From: Pusillimonas noertemannii
GTDB taxonomy: Bacteria > Pseudomonadota > Gammaproteobacteria > Burkholderiales > Burkholderiaceae_B
DNA: 64,000 bases
Assembly: GCF_003096595.1 (NCBI RefSeq)
Contig: NZ_QEKO01000004.1
Span: 248,001 to 312,000, forward strand
Direction: 5' to 3'
Shown here: piece after piece, positions 27,810-35,416 of the stretch
Layout: each line of letters opens with the position of its first letter
Numbering within the stretch: the stretch's first letter is position 1
Position numbers and translations under genes: made by a program
Notes under the pieces: generated by a model
Told to the model about the DNA's origin: nothing
The model's input: only the letters and a program-made list of their open reading frames with translations
Databases searched by the model: none

Positions 27810-28038
27810 CGCCGCCGCCAATGCGGCACCCCACCACCATGACGCTGGCGATGCCGTGGCTCAGTTGGACGGCCCGTGCCGGCACAAGCATCGGCTGCGA
27901 CTCTACGGTGGCAACACGCACCGCAATGGGGGGAAGGGAAAACGCAGCTTCGTTCGTGCGTTCATGGCAAGCTGCCGCGGCTGCAGCCAGCAGTATAAGC
28001 ACGACCCGCCATGCGTAGCCCGGCCCCCTCAAATGCAT
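27802..28038 (-). CDS. Short predicted lipoprotein, possible remnant of an RND adaptor
   Basis: A 78-residue ORF with an ATG at 28038 preceded by AAGGAGAG, a hydrophobic signal (VVLILLAAAAAAC) and a lipobox cysteine at C24. The mature part opens NEAAFSLPPIAVRVATVESQPM, which resembles the extreme N-terminus of RND periplasmic adaptor lipoproteins, but the frame stops about 30 residues later. It overlaps the next gene by 8 bp. It may be a genuine small lipoprotein, or the surviving 5' end of an adaptor gene whose remainder was deleted. The coding signal is good; the function is unknown. Confidence 0.55.
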   Translation of the reverse strand: MHLRGPGYAWRVVLILLAAAAAACHERTNEAAFSLPPIAVRVATVESQPMLVPARAVQLSHGIASVMVVGCRIGGGDG

Positions 28039-28257
28039 TGACTCTCCTTGGTACTGCGTAGTCACTGCCCTTTTTCTGGATTCAAAGCTTATGCTTCAAA
28101 ATTGAATCGCGCAAGCTTATGTAAATTTTGTAAGCGCCCGGCGCTGAACCTGCGCGGCACCGAAATCAGATAGTTGCGCCCCCGTTCGCAATTTCATGGG
28201 AATCAGTGCATCATCTTCAGCATCGCTGAGGCTCGGTTGCTTACGGAATTCCCTGAC

Positions 28258-28905
28258 ATGTATATACCTTCCCACTTCAATGAACCGCGGATCGAAGTCC
28301 TACATGGCCTGATTACTCAAAATCCATTGGGGCTATTGGTGACGCACAGCCACCGCGGTCTCGACGTAAACCATCTTCCATTCCATCTGGATGCCTCCCA
28401 GGGCGAGTTTGGCATCCTGCACGCCCACGTGGCGCGGGCCAATCCGGTTTGGCAGGAAATCTCCACCGGGGACCGCGTATTGGCCGTGTTCCAGGCTGGA
28501 GATGCCTACATCTCGCCCCAGTGGTATCCCAGCAAGCACGAGTTCCACAAACAGGTTCCCACATGGAACTACAGGGTCGCCCATGCGCACGGTCGCGTCA
28601 CCATACGAGACGACGAGCGTTATGTACGAGGCATGGTAGGCCGGCTGACCCACACGCACGAAGCTTCGCAGCCCGTGCCGTGGAAAATGAGCGACGGCCC
28701 CAGGGAATATATCGACATGATGCTCAAGGCCATTGTGGGCATCGAGATAGAGATCACATCCTTGCTTGGCAAATCAAAGCTGGGCCAAAACAAGGAACCC
28801 CGCGATATTGAAGGTGCCGCTGCAGCCCTCAAGGCTTTGGGCGAGAACACAATAGGGGAAGCAATGCTGGCCTGTGCCGCGGCCAAGCGCCAGACCGACC
28901 CTTGA
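28258..28905 (+). CDS. PaiB-like FMN-binding negative transcriptional regulator
   Basis: A 215-residue split-barrel flavin-binding protein of the PaiB family. It begins MYIPSHFNEPRIEVLHGLI and carries the conserved HLPFHLD, HAHVARANPVWQ and AYISPQWYPSKHE stretches typical of the family, with the FMN and dimer surfaces in the barrel. PaiB of Bacillus affects sporulation and protease genes, but biochemical functions of proteobacterial members are poorly known. It is divergent from the lipoprotein/hydrolase chain across a 219-bp AT-rich spacer likely to hold both promoters. The ATG at 28258 was chosen because the family motif begins there. Confidence 0.9.
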   Translation: MYIPSHFNEPRIEVLHGLITQNPLGLLVTHSHRGLDVNHLPFHLDASQGEFGILHAHVARANPVWQEISTGDRVLAVFQAGDAYISPQWYPSKHEFHKQVPTWNYRVAHAHGRVTIRDDERYVRGMVGRLTHTHEASQPVPWKMSDGPREYIDMMLKAIVGIEIEITSLLGKSKLGQNKEPRDIEGAAAALKALGENTIGEAMLACAAAKRQTDP

Positions 28906-28973
28906 TGCCCATGGGTGGTTTTCAGCCTGACTCCATCGGGCTGATGCACGGCCTGCTGAAACGGAGCAGCGGT

Positions 28974-29716
28974 TCAACCGCCGACAGCGCTTAGCGGCTG
29001 CCGCAGCTGGAATGCCCTTAAGATGGCAAAGCACGCAGCGGCGGCGGCCAGATGCTTCAGTGTATGCCCGCTTAGAGCTCCGCCAAATGAATAAACCTGA
29101 TGATCAAAATGCTCCAGCAGCTTTGCCAGTGCATAGAGTGCTGCGGCAGCCACCCAATATCGACTGCCGGTATATTTTGGCGGAAACAGGCTCAGAATAA
29201 TGACCAACGCGGTCAACGGAAAAAACTGCGCCCATGCATAAAGCCGCAGATCGCCCGTCCAGCGCCATAGAAGCAGGCTGCAAACACCGATGGCAAGCAG
29301 CGGCCACAGCAGCGTGGCGCCGGCCTTCTCACCCACGCGCTCCTGCACTACCGCCGAAAGCATTGCCGCAAAGCCTACGTCATGGGTAGCCTGTCCCAGA
29401 ACAAAGTTTGATCGCTGGGGTTGATATGGTAGTAAGCCGAACCGAAACCAGTCAGGAAAATACCGCCAAACAGTACAAACGTGCTTGCATTGCGACGAAA
29501 CTGCCTGAGACCGGCTGCGCCCACGACGACGAAAGGCAAGTTGGAAACCACATCCCAAAAGTGCGGCGTGCCGAATAATTCACGCTGGTCGGCAAAATGA
29601 TGGTAGCCCTGGTCCTGCGGCACAGGCGGAAACAGCAATAAGGCAAGCAGCGTCACAACCATCAAGCCATACAGGAACAGTATTGGCCGAGCCCGGATGA
29701 TCTTGCCTATGGTCAT
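28974..29716 (-). pseudogene. Ceramidase-like integral membrane protein, split by a frameshift
   Basis: Two overlapping frames together encode one ~247-residue seven-segment membrane protein resembling alkaline (phyto)ceramidase-domain proteins. The first frame (29716 to 29375) ends FWDRLPMT then TAG. The second (to 28974) continues GFAAMLSAVVQERVGEK, exactly what should follow. Conserved family features are split between them: HHFADQRELFGTPHFWDVVSNLPF and SAYYHINPSD in the first, LLEHFDHQVYSFGGALSGHT in the second. Restoring one base near 29378 would join them, so this is a one-base deletion or a sequencing error. No downstream gene depends on it. The function of bacterial members is unproven. 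Confidence 0.8.
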
Positions 29717-29840
29717 GGATGGTATGCCTTGGAAACGGTGGAGTGTGCCGATAATTCAAGCGCCCGAGGCGTCATAAGCGGGGCACGGGCATTGCTTACC
29801 TTCTGTTGACCGTTTTTCGGTCATAACTCAGGAGATCAAT

Positions 29841-30302
29841 ATGAAAAAAGCACTTGCCGTCGCCCTTTGCTCCGTGCCTCTAGCGCTATCGTCCATAACA
29901 TTCGCACATGCTGACGGAACAGGCAAAACGGGCGGAGCCAACGCTTCAGGAACCATGTCAGGCACCACCGACACAAACCGTAACAACAACGACCATGCCC
30001 ACGATGGATCGTCGATAGACCAGACCAGCCCCGGCAACACCTATGGCGCTACGGAGGGGGCAAAAAATAACACGCCGTCCACACCCCGGTCACCAGACAG
30101 GGGCGCGGGAACTACAGAACAACCCGGGACACCGAGCAATCCCGGCAGAACCTACCCGAATCCCGCCACAGAGGGGACTCAAAGCACCCCCCCAGCGTCG
30201 CCCCAGGGCCCCGCTATGGAAAACCCCACGCCCACCGATCCCGACCAAACCTACCCGGACCCCAAGCCGGGGGCTCAAGATGGCTCGATGTCTACGCAAT
30301 AG
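29841..30302 (+). CDS. Secreted low-complexity Pro/Thr/Gly-rich protein of unknown function
   Basis: A 153-residue protein with a signal peptide (MKKALAVALCSVPLALSSIT, likely cleavage after AHA at 22-24) and a preceding AGGAGAT. The mature part is disordered-looking: Thr, Pro, Gly, Asn and Asp dominate, with loosely repeated units such as GNTYGATEG, GRTYPNPATEG and DQTYPDPKPG. It has no cysteine after the signal and no hydrophobic segment. I do not recognise a family; an extracellular or periplasmic disordered linker-type protein is all that can be said. A perfect hairpin follows the stop, and the island boundary lies 70 bp downstream. Confidence 0.7.
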   Translation: MKKALAVALCSVPLALSSITFAHADGTGKTGGANASGTMSGTTDTNRNNNDHAHDGSSIDQTSPGNTYGATEGAKNNTPSTPRSPDRGAGTTEQPGTPSNPGRTYPNPATEGTQSTPPASPQGPAMENPTPTDPDQTYPDPKPGAQDGSMSTQ

Positions 30303-30311
30303 TCACTGGGT

Positions 30312-30336
30312 AACGCTACCGATCTTCGGTAGCGTT
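30312..30336 (+). terminator. Hairpin downstream of the secreted-protein gene
   Basis: AACGCTACCG and CGGTAGCGTT form a perfect 10-bp stem around ATCTT, 9 bp after the stop at 30302. There is no run of T afterwards, so it is a weak intrinsic terminator or a transcript-end hairpin. Confidence 0.5.
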
Positions 30337-30371
30337 CACTGCCGCAGCGTTTAGTAAATATGCGGGAGCCT

Positions 30372-30393
30372 CGTCACTCCCACTCTATTATAG
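30372..30393. repeat. Imperfect copy of the guaA 3' end (candidate attachment site, distal)
   Basis: These 22 bp match 35395-35416, which span the guaA stop codon, at 18 of 22 positions in direct orientation, including an unbroken TCCCACTC core and the flanking CGTCA and TAG. The copy lies exactly at the far edge of the AT-richer accessory block. guaA 3' ends are known integration sites for genomic islands. The match is visible; recombination history is inferred. Confidence 0.5.
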
Positions 30394-30561
30394 ATAGAGG
30401 GAAAAAGTCATTTTAATTCAATACATTAAAAGCGCGCACGCCACGGGTGCCATGAAAAATACCATGATCGAAAGTCACCTTTGGCTACATCGGAATCTAC
30501 TCTGCCCTCACCTCTGATTTTGTTGGACTGCTCTCCGGCGGAAGCGTACCCACGCCAAAGA

Positions 30562-32310
30562 TTACCCGCCTTGCGACTGCTGCATCTCCATATCCGGCGC
30601 TGCTTGATCGGAAAGAGTGCTGTCTCGTGATGAACGCTTCTGACCTTGCCAAACATGCGGTGGTACAGGCATGCGATAATGACGGCAGGCCATAAGAAAA
30701 ATTGGAGTCAGGTGATTTCGAACAGCACTTATCCTCTCATCCAATGGATACTCCTGCATCACACGGTTCAGTAGACTAAAAACGGCCTCTAGCGAGTCGT
30801 TGAGTGGCAGACCTGGTACCGACACGCCGTGATCTCGATCACCATCCCAGAAAACCTCATCCGTTCGTGCGTCGGGAATCCAGATTTGGTGGGTCATGTG
30901 TGGAGCGTTCTCTAACAGCGTGCTGCGCAACTGCTCTGCTCGCTCTTGATCTCCTATCATTGCAAGCCAAGCGAGCACGAAAGTGTAAAGAATCCCCGCT
31001 TGCGTATGCTCTTCGAAGTATGCGTCGCTGCGTTCTCTTGGATGTGAGAGGACATTACGATATTCTGTCGTCGGCGTCGGATAGTGCCGCCGAGCCCGCA
31101 GTCCGTAGCAAAGATGGTCGGACATGCTGCGGATGTAGTCAGCAACATTAGATAGGCGTCCGCGCACATCTGCGAGACGCATAAACAGAGCCAATTCAAT
31201 CGTGAAATCGTCACGAGCGGGGACGGCAAGCGCCGGGTTCGCGTTCAGCATCCCGATCGCTATGTTGAGCGCCTCGTCCGCCCCTTCACTCATTGCCTGC
31301 GCGAATGCCGCATCGTCCCCAGCACTGATGGCATCTAACCATAACCCGTGGAGAGATAACCTCCCCAGTGTCTCGAACAGCGCGATGTTGATGTCTACTG
31401 CGTAACGTGAATTTACGGCCATTGAAAGCGCATAGCGTTTGTCGGCGAACGGGCCAATCTTCTCGACTAGTAGAAGGCGAGCGATGATTAGGTGCAGTTT
31501 GAAAACCTGATCGAAATGAGCTAGCCGCTCCTGTTGCGCCGCTCCCCTGTGTAGACGGGTACTATCACAGTGGGGCCAACTGCGTAGCAGCACCAACTCG
31601 GATGCTCGATATGCAGCCTCAAGGTTATCGGTGTCGCGAGCCCATACAAAGAGTATCCAAAGGCACAGGTAGGCCTTACGTAGCTGACGTGTGCGCTCTG
31701 CCTGGCTCTTCGGCTCCATAAAGATGACATTGAGTAATTGCCGGAAATGCCGATAAGCGACGTCGGGCTGATCAAGCATCGCTAGCGCCTTCTGAAATAG
31801 CCCCCGATTCTCGCTCTCAATTAACTCAGCACGCAACATGCCGCTGAGGATCAAATCGGAGAGACGATCCCCGTTCCATTCGGCAAAGTGAACGTTGGCT
31901 TTCTCGTTCGCCCGACAGTAACCACTCCACTGAGCACGAATATCCTCGCGCATCTCGCCGCCCATGCAGACGCATATAACAACAGGCAAATCCGCAAAAT
32001 GGGGCGGGATGCGGTTCGGAATATAGTCATCCAAAACCTCATTCAGCGACGGACGTACAGCCTGCTGGCCAGTATCCCAATGCTCTCGTGTCAAATCACC
32101 GGACTTGATCGTAAATAGGAACAGACTTCGAGTGCCATCCCGATCGGGATTGGGGCCAACTGCCGCTACGTCGACACCAGCTTGCCGGGTACCGCGACGA
32201 GGACGGGTTAGAACTTCAAAACCACTCTCAGCCAAAAGATCAGGCAGAATAGCGTCGAGTTCGTCACGCTCGCGTAGCGAGCGTAGATAGTGCATCACGA
32301 CAAGTTTCAT
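30562..32310 (-). CDS. Unrecognised protein with PD-(D/E)xK-like nuclease domain and helical C-terminus
   Basis: A 582-residue protein that I cannot place in a named family. Residues ~1-165 look like a restriction-endonuclease fold: E14/E17 in an opening helix, GVDVAAVG with D47, then LFLFTIKSGDL with K69 after a beta-strand, a conserved-looking W78 and QQAVRPSL helix, and ICVCMGGEMREDIRAQW followed by FAEWNGDRLSDLI. That gives D47-x21-T-I-K69, a PD-(D/E)xK-like site with Thr in place of the Glu. The rest (~170-580) is predicted helical with no NTPase motif, signal or membrane segment. Its ATG at 32310 overlaps the upstream helical-repeat gene by 4 bp, so the two form a coupled pair. A nucleic-acid-cleaving effector in a defence module is the leading inference. 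Confidence 0.75.
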   Translation of the reverse strand: MKLVVMHYLRSLRERDELDAILPDLLAESGFEVLTRPRRGTRQAGVDVAAVGPNPDRDGTRSLFLFTIKSGDLTREHWDTGQQAVRPSLNEVLDDYIPNRIPPHFADLPVVICVCMGGEMREDIRAQWSGYCRANEKANVHFAEWNGDRLSDLILSGMLRAELIESENRGLFQKALAMLDQPDVAYRHFRQLLNVIFMEPKSQAERTRQLRKAYLCLWILFVWARDTDNLEAAYRASELVLLRSWPHCDSTRLHRGAAQQERLAHFDQVFKLHLIIARLLLVEKIGPFADKRYALSMAVNSRYAVDINIALFETLGRLSLHGLWLDAISAGDDAAFAQAMSEGADEALNIAIGMLNANPALAVPARDDFTIELALFMRLADVRGRLSNVADYIRSMSDHLCYGLRARRHYPTPTTEYRNVLSHPRERSDAYFEEHTQAGILYTFVLAWLAMIGDQERAEQLRSTLLENAPHMTHQIWIPDARTDEVFWDGDRDHGVSVPGLPLNDSLEAVFSLLNRVMQEYPLDERISAVRNHLTPIFLMACRHYRMPVPPHVWQGQKRSSRDSTLSDQAAPDMEMQQSQGG

Positions 32311-34025
32311 CTCTGCGCTCGCTGCTCAAGCTTGAATTGCAAGAGCATATGCTCGAGTCCAACTGGGTCAACGATGTCGAGGATGGGCAACTCTGACGAG
32401 ACCGAGAACGAATGCATCCCAGTCTCGGTGAGATGTGTGGTGCCCTCTTCGGTGTGGATCGGCGTCAACGACGATCGGCCATATAGGATGTATTGTTTGG
32501 TGACGAGATCCTCAAAAATAGATTTCCGGTGCCCCTGCTCCATGCTCCGTTCCATCTGCTCGCGCCATTGGACGTGTGCCGCCTCGCGCTGCATTTCACT
32601 AGGGTGCAGCTCGACTAAACGCTCAATACCTTCCATCGCATCCTGAATTGCTGCCTTTCGTGTGAGCAATTCAGCAAGGTCCGGGATGCTCTCGGCATAA
32701 CGCTCAACGTAGTCCTTCAACTTGCCCCCATAGCTCACGAGCAAGGGGTGATAGATCAGATCGAGGACATCATTTTTGATATCTGAAGACCCATCGCGAA
32801 GTACCGCTAACGGTATGACAACTGCGACCACTGGATCAATGAAGAACCACCCGACGGCCTTGCGGCAAAGATATAGTTGATCCGATGGCTCCAGTGGAAG
32901 AGATGACGTGGGGACAGAGAAAGGCGGATCGTCATTTCCGACACCGCAAACTTCGCTAGCCACGCATTTATGGGTATACGTGCTCCCGTTCAGCAGCCAG
33001 TACACAACTGCGCTACCCAGCACCTCAGAGCCGGCATTTTGCAACGCGTGGTAGGTACTCTGGAACGCGTCTAGCGCAATCCGGCCTTTTGAGCGATCAA
33101 ATAACTCACTAAGCAGACAAATCACTTTTTCAGCATGCCCAGCACCCACGAGCTGATATGCTGCATGGTCGAGGTGTGAAATCGTTCCTGCGTTATCCGG
33201 GTCAACATCCGCAGCGGCATCAAGGCAGAGGCTCATGGCTTTTTCTGTAAGACCGACCCAGTGAATCCACAACAGGTTCGTTGCCAAGTGAATCACGAAG
33301 GGACTCCTCGTTTGAAGGACACGTTCGAGCTGTTCGTCAAAGCCGACCGGTGCCAGTGTTTTTCGCTGTGCAGCAGCGCGATAGCCCGCTTCGAGGGACC
33401 GGAGTGCGATGGCTTCGTCATTGCTGGACGCTCCTTGGACCAGGATGTCGAGCACCTCACCGTAGCGTTCACCCAGTTCCATGGCACCCAAAGCCGAAAG
33501 GGCGGCGAGCTTTGCCTCCCGCTCGTGAGCCTGCGCGAAAATGAGGCCTTCTTCGATATCGGCGTTCATCACGAGAACCGTGAATAGTTGACGCAAAGCC
33601 AGGTTATCGCCGGCACGTGCCGCTTCGTAGACCTTGGAGGATCTTACTGGGTTCTTCTTCGTCCATTCGCCAAAAGCAGTACTAGGGGTGCCTGCAGCCA
33701 GGTCGTTGCCGCCCGCATCAAGCAGGCGCGTGATGAAAGCAAGAAGGACATCCTGATCTACGTTCAGCAGGGGTATCAGATCGCATAGAACATGCTGAAC
33801 AAGGAAGAAGCGTGGCCCCTTCAATTCCGCCAGCGCTTCTTCGATATGAAGGTCAATAGGTGGTGCATCGGTAGCGTTCAATATGGTTGAAAGCGCCTCA
33901 ACCAGAGCAGAATGATTCTCGTCTAGACGGCGACTCCCACGGTCCGCAACAGTACGCACCAAGCCACGTGTGCGGAGCTGCGTAGCCAATTCTGTCTCGT
34001 CTACTGGTGTCCCCTCTGTTGCCAT
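32307..34025 (-). CDS. Unrecognised large helical-repeat protein, partner of the nuclease-like gene
   Basis: A 572-residue soluble protein built almost entirely of amphipathic helices, with HEAT/ARM-like spacing in the first 370 residues (for example AALSALGAMELGERYGEVLD and ALRSLEAGYRAAAQR). The C-terminal ~80 residues change to a mixed segment (YILYGRSSLTPIHTEEGTTH, EHMLLQFKLEQ). I see no Walker, nuclease, HTH or membrane motif. The first gene of a two-gene unit, it overlaps the nuclease-like gene by 4 bp. Such proteins often act as sensors or scaffolds. The two genes are absent from the surrounding housekeeping context and have lower GC, which suggests horizontal transfer. Function unknown. 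Confidence 0.72.
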   Translation of the reverse strand: MATEGTPVDETELATQLRTRGLVRTVADRGSRRLDENHSALVEALSTILNATDAPPIDLHIEEALAELKGPRFFLVQHVLCDLIPLLNVDQDVLLAFITRLLDAGGNDLAAGTPSTAFGEWTKKNPVRSSKVYEAARAGDNLALRQLFTVLVMNADIEEGLIFAQAHEREAKLAALSALGAMELGERYGEVLDILVQGASSNDEAIALRSLEAGYRAAAQRKTLAPVGFDEQLERVLQTRSPFVIHLATNLLWIHWVGLTEKAMSLCLDAAADVDPDNAGTISHLDHAAYQLVGAGHAEKVICLLSELFDRSKGRIALDAFQSTYHALQNAGSEVLGSAVVYWLLNGSTYTHKCVASEVCGVGNDDPPFSVPTSSLPLEPSDQLYLCRKAVGWFFIDPVVAVVIPLAVLRDGSSDIKNDVLDLIYHPLLVSYGGKLKDYVERYAESIPDLAELLTRKAAIQDAMEGIERLVELHPSEMQREAAHVQWREQMERSMEQGHRKSIFEDLVTKQYILYGRSSLTPIHTEEGTTHLTETGMHSFSVSSELPILDIVDPVGLEHMLLQFKLEQRAQR

Positions 34026-34195
34026 TATTATTCTTTGCCCTCAAAAGAGATTTCAAGATTTTCAAAGTCGATAAAATTAATGAGGCATCCCAGTCTACCT
34101 TGCACACGCGGAGTTGGAAAAAAGCCCCCGGCCGACTAGCAACAGAAATACAAGCTATATCACCGACAAAATATTGACGAATTCAGACTTGGGGC

Positions 34196-35164
34196 CTAAA
34201 TAGCCTCTACAATCAGATTCATCGTCAAGCGCACCATCAAATCCTTGGACTTTGGATCGCTTTCAGCGATCAGCAGAGTCAATGCTGTTAGACCCTGTTC
34301 ATTCAAGGTCAAGCGCATGCCTTCCTGGCGCAGATACAGCAAGAAAAGGAAGGCACCGGAGCGTTTGTTGCCGTCCGAAAATGGGTGGTTTTTAATGACG
34401 AAATACAGTAAATGCGCGGCCCGCTCCTCGCGGGTGCGATAAAGCGAATCACCAAACATTGTCTGCTCCAAATTGCCCAGGATGGCTGCCAAACCTTCGC
34501 CTCGATCACGAGCGAACAATTCTGAGGCTTCACCGCGTGAGCACAACTCCTCGCCCAACGCATCCAGGGCTCGACGAGCCTCATCCAACCGCAGGATACC
34601 CTTCGCCGCTTGTGCCCCCTCCGGTAAGCCCAAAGCCCCTTGGTCATAATCTTGCAGCAACCGCCACGTACGAGCGTAGCCCAGAATCAGGCCAACAACT
34701 TCTTGCCCCAGATCTGAAACCAATTGCTGCCGCGTCAACGTCTGCCCCAGCAGTACCACGGCTTGCTCCAGCTCTGCCAGTCCCTGCTGAGCCAAACGAT
34801 ACTCGTTCAGACTGTAGCCTTGAGTCAGGTGCTCTCTTAGCACGCGGGTAGCCCATTGGCGAAAGCGGGTGGCGCGACTAGAGTTGACTCGATAACCAAC
34901 AGAGATGATGGCGTCGAGGTTGTAGTGCTTAAGTCGACGCTTGACCTGCCGTTTGCCTTCCTGCCGAACTACTAAGAAATCCTTAGAAGTTGCCGCTTCA
35001 CTCAACTCTTCCGAGACATAGACTCCACGCAGGTGCATTAAAATATTCTCCGGTGTGGTCCCAAATAACTCGCCAATCTGGCGTTGCGTCAGCCACAGAG
35101 TCTCCCCCTCCAGCCTAACTTCCACGGACTGGTTGCCACCTTCAAATATAATGATTTCACTCAT
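34196..35164 (-). CDS. RhuM family protein with C-terminal Fic/Doc domain
   Basis: A 322-residue two-domain protein. Residues ~1-125 are the RhuM (COG3943) domain, with LWLTQRQIGELFGTTPENI resembling a helix-turn-helix and VGYRVNSSRATRFRQWAT after it. Residues ~135-322 are a Fic/Doc fold with the active-site motif HPFSDGNKR at 260-268; the Lys at the Fic Gly/Lys position is Doc-like. Doc-type proteins phosphorylate EF-Tu, while other Fic proteins AMPylate targets. No Phd-like antitoxin or inhibitory-helix gene is adjacent. The ATG at 35164 follows AAAGG. It lies inside the guaA-linked island. Confidence 0.88.
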   Translation of the reverse strand: MSEIIIFEGGNQSVEVRLEGETLWLTQRQIGELFGTTPENILMHLRGVYVSEELSEAATSKDFLVVRQEGKRQVKRRLKHYNLDAIISVGYRVNSSRATRFRQWATRVLREHLTQGYSLNEYRLAQQGLAELEQAVVLLGQTLTRQQLVSDLGQEVVGLILGYARTWRLLQDYDQGALGLPEGAQAAKGILRLDEARRALDALGEELCSRGEASELFARDRGEGLAAILGNLEQTMFGDSLYRTREERAAHLLYFVIKNHPFSDGNKRSGAFLFLLYLRQEGMRLTLNEQGLTALTLLIAESDPKSKDLMVRLTMNLIVEAI

Positions 35165-35316
35165 AAAAACCTTTACGTCTGCGGAGACTGACCCCGAATC
35201 TTATCTGGGTCCAGTCATTCTTCACATACCTGCTCGACCCGCAATCAGAATGAAACAAGCGAAAATCACCTCATGATAGCTGGAAGAATTGCGATAGCAT
35301 GCTTCTTACATACCAT

Positions 35317-35357
35317 AAAAAATGCCATTGACAATGCAAAAGCATCATCAATGGCAT
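35317..35357 (-). terminator. Strong intrinsic terminator downstream of guaA
   Basis: Read on the minus strand, ATGCCATTGA pairs perfectly with TCAATGGCAT, the stem continues inward through two wobble and four further pairs to a TTTT loop, and six T follow directly. It sits 40 bp past the guaA stop. If the attachment-site reading is right, the hairpin lies just inside the island and replaced the original guaA terminator. Confidence 0.85.
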
Positions 35358-35394
35358 TCATTTTTTCAAATAAAATCAATTAGTTGAAAGACAG

Positions 35395-35416
35395 CGTCAT
35401 TCCCACTCAATCGTAG
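35395..35416. repeat. guaA: guaA 3' end, candidate proximal attachment site
   Basis: The last codons and stop of guaA contain the sequence repeated imperfectly at 30372-30393. It is the presumed att site retained by the host gene after island insertion; the guaA reading frame is intact and ends in the usual Ile-Glu-Trp-Glu. Confidence 0.5.

Larger units (their letters stand above)
30372..35416. mobile_element. Putative guaA-integrated genomic island without visible integrase
   Basis: The ~5 kb block between the two guaA-end-like repeats holds three genes with no housekeeping function: a nuclease-like protein, a helical-repeat protein and a RhuM-Fic/Doc protein. It is less GC-rich than both flanks and uses A/T-ending codons more often. 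Its edges are a hairpin and 22-bp repeat on the left and the guaA 3' end on the right. No integrase, transposase or relaxase frame is present, so it is either a degenerate island or one mobilised in trans. Confidence 0.5.

Noticed and set aside
30372-35416. Integrase or transposase gene expected in the guaA-linked island
   Set aside because: All open frames between the repeats were inspected; none shows tyrosine or serine recombinase or DDE motifs.
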